A DNA stretch of 64,000 nucleotides from Streptomyces lateritius. Its GTDB lineage: Bacteria > Actinomycetota > Actinomycetes > Streptomycetales > Streptomycetaceae. The stretch lies in NCBI RefSeq assembly GCF_014649715.1, contig NZ_BMTO01000010.1, positions 183,688 through 247,687 of the forward strand, read 5' to 3'. Under the pieces are notes generated by a model, which did not search any database, was not told the origin of the DNA, and was given only the letters and a program-made list of their open reading frames with translations. The position numbers and the translations under genes are program-made. Shown in pieces: positions 60,158 through 64,000 of the stretch. Position 1 is the stretch's first letter. Each line of letters begins with the position of its first letter.

Positions 60158-60379
60158 GGCGACGCTGTCCCTTTCCCACCGGAGCCCCGCCCCGGATTGC
60201 GCTTCGCGTCAGAGTGCCACCGATCGTGCCGCTCTGGGCGGCGATCCACCAAGATATGTGTACATCTGTCGCTCGAAGCGTTGAACTCCGCTATGTGAGA
60301 GCGGCGTTGGCACGCCTACCGGCGCCGTGGCTGTGGGTTGCGGCGGCGCGCGCCGCCGGCCCGCCGCCGAGTGGCCGCG

Positions 60380-61633
60380 TCACACGGCCGGTGCGGTCCG
60401 CACGATCGTGGCGACCGCGCGCTCGATCTCCGCGCCGGTCAGATCCGCCCGTGCCGTGAGTCGCAGCCGCGAGATGCCGTCCGGCACCGACGGCGGCCGG
60501 AAGCAGCCCACGGCCAGCCCCTGCTCGCGGCAGTCGGCCGCCCATCGCAGCGCCGCCTCGGGTGACGGGGCGCGGACCGAGACGACGGCCGCGTCCGGCC
60601 GGACGGCCGTCAGGCCCGCTTCGGTGAGCAGCGTGTGCAGGGTGGCCGCGACGGTGCGGGCGCGCCGGGCGAGCGCGGGTTCGCCGTGGATCAGCCGCAG
60701 GCTCGCGAGCGCGGCTCCGGCGGCGGCCGGGGCGAGCCCCGTGTCGAAGATGAACGTACGGGCCGCGTTGACCAGGTGCTCGACGACCCGGGCCGGGCCG
60801 AGGACCGCTCCGCCTTGGCTGCCCAGCGACTTGGAGAGGGTCAGGGTGGCGACGACGTCCTCGTCGCCCGCGAGTCCGGCCTCGTGCAGGGCTCCCCGGC
60901 CACCGTCACCGAGCACGCCCAGACCGTGGGCGTCGTCCACGACGAGCGCGGCGCCGTGCGCGCGGCAGGCATCGGCCAGCTCCGCCAGCGGGGCCCGGTC
61001 GCCGTCCACCGAGAAGACCGAGTCGGTGACGGCGAGGGCCCGGCGTCCCTCGTGCGCCCGCAGGGTCTTGCGTACCGCCTCGGGGTCGGCGTGCGGGACC
61101 ACCGTCGTCTCGGCGCGGGAGAGGCGGCAGCCGTCCACGATCGAGGCGTGGTTGCCGGCGTCCGACACGATCAGCCCGTCACGGCTGCTCAGCGCGGTCA
61201 GCGCGGCAAGGTTGGCGGTGTAGCCGGAGGAGAAGACGAGGGCTGCCTCGAATCCGCAGAAATCGGCGAGTTCGCGCTCCAGCCGGGTGTGCAGCCGGGT
61301 GGTGCCGGTGACCAGCCGCGATCCGGTGGAACCGGCGCCCCAGCGCCGGGCCGCCTCCGCGGCCGCCTCGGTGATCTCGGGGCGGCGGGTCAGGCCGAGG
61401 TAGTCGTTGCTCGCCAGGTCGAGCAGCTCGGACTCGGCGGCGCGCGGCCTGAGCGTGCGTACGAGACCGGCGCGCTCGCGGCGGCGCGCCTCGGCATCGG
61501 TCCAGTCGAACGCGGTCCGGCGCGTGACCTCGGCCCGTACGGCCTCGTCAGGCGCGACCTCGTCGCGCACAGCCTCGCCGGACGCGGCCCCGCCCCGCGT
61601 GGCCTCGTCGCGCGTGTCCTCGTCCCGGTACAT
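60380..61633 (-). CDS. bioF: 8-amino-7-oxononanoate synthase
   Basis: A 417-residue PLP enzyme that joins pimeloyl-ACP/CoA and L-alanine for biotin. SNDYLGLTRRPEI, GSTGSRLVTGTTRLHTRLE, VDDAHGLGVLGDGGRG and the PLP Lys in TLSKSLGSQGG mark the AONS fold. A 38-residue acidic N-terminal extension with repeated DEA(V/T)R units precedes the conserved part. ATG 61633 has AAGGA eight bases upstream. It is divergent from bioB. Confidence 0.9.
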   Translation of the reverse strand: MYRDEDTRDEATRGGAASGEAVRDEVAPDEAVRAEVTRRTAFDWTDAEARRRERAGLVRTLRPRAAESELLDLASNDYLGLTRRPEITEAAAEAARRWGAGSTGSRLVTGTTRLHTRLERELADFCGFEAALVFSSGYTANLAALTALSSRDGLIVSDAGNHASIVDGCRLSRAETTVVPHADPEAVRKTLRAHEGRRALAVTDSVFSVDGDRAPLAELADACRAHGAALVVDDAHGLGVLGDGGRGALHEAGLAGDEDVVATLTLSKSLGSQGGAVLGPARVVEHLVNAARTFIFDTGLAPAAAGAALASLRLIHGEPALARRARTVAATLHTLLTEAGLTAVRPDAAVVSVRAPSPEAALRWAADCREQGLAVGCFRPPSVPDGISRLRLTARADLTGAEIERAVATIVRTAPAV

Positions 61634-61690
61634 GGGGCAGATCCTTTTGTAGGCAGCGCACAGACCCTAACCGCCCGCGGCCGAGGTCAG

Positions 61691-61710
61691 GGTGTGGCCA
61701 TGCACACACC
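61691..61710. promoter_or_regulatory. Inverted repeat between bioF and bioB
   Basis: GGTGTG (61691-61696) and CACACC (61705-61710) form a 6-bp inverted repeat in the 144-nt divergent spacer. A biotin-responsive repressor could bind here and control both genes. This is a candidate only; the site is short. Confidence 0.35.
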
Positions 61711-61777
61711 TCAATCGGCCTCGTTTGTTCGGATCCTCCTTGGCCCCGGGGTGTGCCGTAGGCCAGGATCAGCCCTT

Positions 61778-63112
61778 ATGGACCTGCTGAACACGCTGGT
61801 GGACAAGGGGCTGCGGCGCGAACTGCCGAGCCGTGAAGAAGCGCTCGCCGTGCTGGCGACCTCCGACGACGAACTGCTCGATGTGGTGGCCGCGGCCGGC
61901 AAGGTGCGCCGTCAGTGGTTCGGGCGGCGGGTGAAGCTCAACTACCTGGTCAATCTGAAGTCGGGGCTGTGTCCCGAGGACTGCTCCTACTGTTCGCAGC
62001 GGCTCGGCTCCACGGCCGGGATCCTCAAGTACACCTGGCTGAAGCCGGACGAGGCGTCCCAGGCGGCCGCCGCCGGTGTGGCGGGCGGCGCGAAGCGGGT
62101 CTGCCTGGTGGCGAGCGGCCGCGGCCCGACCGACCGTGACGTGGACCGGGTCGGCAAGACCATCGAGGCGATCAAGGAACAGAACGAGGGCGTGGAGGTC
62201 TGCGCCTGCCTCGGTCTGCTCTCGGACGGCCAGGCGGAGCGGCTGCGGGAGGCCGGAGCCGACGCGTACAACCACAACCTCAACACGTCCGAGGGGACGT
62301 ACGGGGAGATCACCACCACCCACACCTACGCGGACCGGGTCGACACGGTGCAGAAGGCGCACGCCGCCGGTCTGTCCGCCTGCTCGGGTCTGATCGCGGG
62401 CATGGGTGAGAGCGACGAGGACCTGGTCGACGTCGTCTACGCCCTGCGCGAGCTGGACCCGGACTCGGTGCCGGTCAACTTCCTGATCCCGTTCGAGGGC
62501 ACCCCGCTCGCCAAGGAATGGAACCTCACTCCGCAGCGGTGTCTGCGGATCCTGGCGATGGTGCGGTTCGTCTGCCCCGACGTGGAGGTACGGATCGCGG
62601 GCGGCCGCGAGGTGCACCTGCGGTCGATGCAGCCGCTGGCGCTGCACCTGGCGAACTCGATCTTCCTCGGCGACTACCTGACGAGCGAGGGCCAGGCGGG
62701 CAAGGCTGACCTGGACATGATCGCGGATGCGGGCTTCGAGGTGGAGGGCGCGGGTACGACGACGCTGCCCGAGCACCGGGCCGACGCGCTCGCCGCGGCG
62801 GGCGGCGGCTGCGGCTCGCAGGCGAAGGCCGGGGCGGGCGGTGGCTGCGGCTCGCAGGCGAAGGCCGGGGCGGGCGGTGGCTGCGGCTCGCACGCGGAGG
62901 CGGGCGCGGGCGGTGGCTGCGGCTCGCACGCGGAGGCCGGGGCGGGCGGTGGCTGTGGGCCGTGCGGCGGTCCCGGGCCCGAGGCCGCGAACCCGACGAC
63001 GGAGCCTGTCGCCGACGTACCGGAGCCTGTCGCCGAAGTCCCGAACGCCCGTACCGACCTGGTGGCCGTCCGCCGCCGGGGCGCCGGGACGGACCTCGCG
63101 CCCAATGCGTAA
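61778..63112 (+). CDS. bioB: Biotin synthase with a repeat tail
   Basis: A 444-residue radical-SAM enzyme that inserts sulfur into dethiobiotin. The 4Fe-4S ligands are C65, C69 and C72 (CPEDCSYC), and the 2Fe-2S ligand region includes KRVCLVASGR, VCACLGLL, ACSGLIAGMGE and RIAGGRE. The core ends near residue 335; a roughly 110-residue C-terminal extension holds four-plus tandem copies of a Cys-bearing unit and a final LVAVRRRGAGTDLAPNA. ATG 61778 is chosen since GGAT lies upstream and conservation begins there. bioA overlaps its end by 8 nt. Confidence 0.92.
   Translation: MDLLNTLVDKGLRRELPSREEALAVLATSDDELLDVVAAAGKVRRQWFGRRVKLNYLVNLKSGLCPEDCSYCSQRLGSTAGILKYTWLKPDEASQAAAAGVAGGAKRVCLVASGRGPTDRDVDRVGKTIEAIKEQNEGVEVCACLGLLSDGQAERLREAGADAYNHNLNTSEGTYGEITTTHTYADRVDTVQKAHAAGLSACSGLIAGMGESDEDLVDVVYALRELDPDSVPVNFLIPFEGTPLAKEWNLTPQRCLRILAMVRFVCPDVEVRIAGGREVHLRSMQPLALHLANSIFLGDYLTSEGQAGKADLDMIADAGFEVEGAGTTTLPEHRADALAAAGGGCGSQAKAGAGGGCGSQAKAGAGGGCGSHAEAGAGGGCGSHAEAGAGGGCGPCGGPGPEAANPTTEPVADVPEPVAEVPNARTDLVAVRRRGAGTDLAPNA
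62801..62962 (+). repeat. 36-nt tandem repeat in bioB (12-residue Cys repeats)
   Basis: Four full 36-nt units at 62801-62836, 62837-62872, 62873-62908 and 62909-62944 encode GGGCGSQAKAGA twice and GGGCGSHAEAGA twice, and a fifth partial unit (GGGCGPCGG) follows. Each unit has one Cys; the third and fourth add a His. Units are near-identical at DNA level (a few changes), so copy number may vary between strains. Confidence 0.92.
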
Positions 63113-64000
63113 CAGCGAGTTGCTCGCCCTGGACCGGGCGCACGTCTGGCACCCGTACGGCCCCATGCCGGGCCGTACGGACCCCCTGGTGGTCGCGTCC
63201 GCGTCCGGGGTACGGCTCCGGCTCGCCGAACCCGTCCACGGGCAGGCCGAGTTGATCGACGGCATGTCCTCGTGGTGGTCGGCCGTCCACGGCTACAACC
63301 ACCCGGTGCTCAACGAGGCGGTGCGCGGCCAGCTGGACCGGATGAGCCACGTCATGTTCGGCGGTCTCACCCATGAGCCGGCCGTCCGGCTCGCCGCCCG
63401 TCTGGTGGAGATCACCCCCGAGCCGCTGCGGCACGTCTTCCTCAGCGACTCGGGCTCGGTCTCCGTCGAGGTCGCGGCCAAGATGTGCCTGCAGTACTGG
63501 CGCTCGGTGGGACGCCCCGGGAAGCAGCGGCTGCTCACCTGGCGGGGCGGTTACCACGGTGACACCTGGCAGCCGATGTCGGTGTGCGACCCCCAGGGCG
63601 GAATGCACGAGCTGTGGTCGGGCGTCCTGCAGCGCCAGGCCTTCGTGGACGCGCCGCCCGTGGAGTACGAGGAGTCGTACGCCGAACTGCTGCGGGAGCG
63701 GATCGCGGAGCACGCGGACGAGCTGGCCGCGGTGATCGTGGAGCCGGTGGTCCAGGGCGCGGGCGGGATGCGGTTCCACTCCCCCGCGTACCTGCGCGTC
63801 CTGCGCGAGGCCTGCGACGCGCACGACGTCCTGTTGATCTTCGACGAGATCGCGACCGGTTTCGGCCGTACCGGTGCGCTGTTCGCCGCCGACCACGCCG
63901 GGGTCTCACCGGATGTGATGTGCGTGGGCAAGGCGCTGACCGGTGGTTATCTGTCGATGGCGGCGACGCTGTGCACGTCGCGGGTGGCCGAGGGGATCTC
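63105..64000 (+). CDS. bioA: Adenosylmethionine-8-amino-7-oxononanoate aminotransferase, partial
   Basis: The first 298 residues of BioA, which makes 7,8-diaminopelargonate using SAM as amino donor and PLP. DRAHVWHPYGPMPG, LIDGMSSWWSAVHGYNHPVL, SDSGSVSVEVAAKM and the PLP region FDEIATGFGRTG with GKALTGGYLSMAAT (PLP Lys in GKALTGG) are standard. It runs off the right edge. ATG 63105 overlaps the bioB end by 8 nt, so the two are translationally coupled. Confidence 0.93.
   Translation, partial: MRNSELLALDRAHVWHPYGPMPGRTDPLVVASASGVRLRLAEPVHGQAELIDGMSSWWSAVHGYNHPVLNEAVRGQLDRMSHVMFGGLTHEPAVRLAARLVEITPEPLRHVFLSDSGSVSVEVAAKMCLQYWRSVGRPGKQRLLTWRGGYHGDTWQPMSVCDPQGGMHELWSGVLQRQAFVDAPPVEYEESYAELLRERIAEHADELAAVIVEPVVQGAGGMRFHSPAYLRVLREACDAHDVLLIFDEIATGFGRTGALFAADHAGVSPDVMCVGKALTGGYLSMAATLCTSRVAEGI

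Noticed and set aside
62801..62962. Regular 36-nt repeats as a possible CRISPR array
   Set aside because: Repeats are contiguous with no spacers and keep the bioB reading frame, so they are coding tandem repeats.

Overview
The window is a piece of a very GC-rich actinobacterial chromosome, almost certainly Streptomyces. Codons end overwhelmingly in G or C, GTG and TTG starts are common, and the gene set is Streptomyces-like: MurT/GatD, a ureABCFGD operon beside a tripeptidyl aminopeptidase, an actinobacterial 6-phosphofructokinase, a ClpP paralogue, a c-di-AMP riboswitch ahead of an NlpC/P60 hydrolase, and a biotin locus. I saw no rRNA, tRNA, CRISPR array, transposase or prophage. It reads as ordinary core/arm chromosome with accessory islands.

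Layout. 299-11403 (minus strand) is a tightly coupled operon-like block: a DUF3068 (PorA-family) membrane protein, a GT4 glycosyltransferase, a methyltransferase, a giant AftD-like arabinofuranosyltransferase, a condensation-domain-like acyltransferase (HHxxxDA), a second methyltransferase, a DMT-type transporter and a Trm112-like protein. Most junctions overlap (ATGA/GTGA or 8 nt). This looks like machinery for building and acylating or methylating a cell-envelope glycan, and it is the best candidate here for an undescribed pathway. 11641-18966 holds a small membrane protein, a PucR regulator, YjbQ, the wreck of an LLM-class flavin monooxygenase, an FAD oxidoreductase, an MltG-like lytic transglycosylase and an ABC exporter facing its MarR regulator. 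19005-31301 holds a large FAD/Fe-S dehydrogenase, a Tat-exported GH109-like oxidoreductase convergent with a secreted PNGase A-like protein, a heterodimeric ABC exporter with complementary degenerate ATPase sites, a secreted HAF-repeat protein and a DUF457 membrane protein.

31433-49157 is mainly housekeeping: a DUF3516 helicase, TesB, glutathione peroxidase, a PrmC-like methyltransferase, a P450, an acyl-CoA dehydrogenase divergent from a TetR regulator with two operator-like repeats between them, peptide deformylase, MurT/GatD, PfkA, a CtaG-like protein, a DUF3048 lipoprotein, PlsC and an NAD-dependent epimerase.

49171-64000 contains the secreted tripeptidyl aminopeptidase, the urease operon (candidate GlnR box upstream), an orphan YefM/Phd antitoxin whose TGTAC(A/G) operator lies in the promoter space of a divergent clpP, a ClpP lacking catalytic His and Asp, the c-di-AMP riboswitch with its NlpC/P60 gene, a LysE/LysR pair, a HATPase anti-sigma-like protein, and the biotin genes bioF, bioB and bioA. 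BioB carries an unusual cysteine-bearing 12-residue tandem-repeat tail. bioA runs off the right edge.
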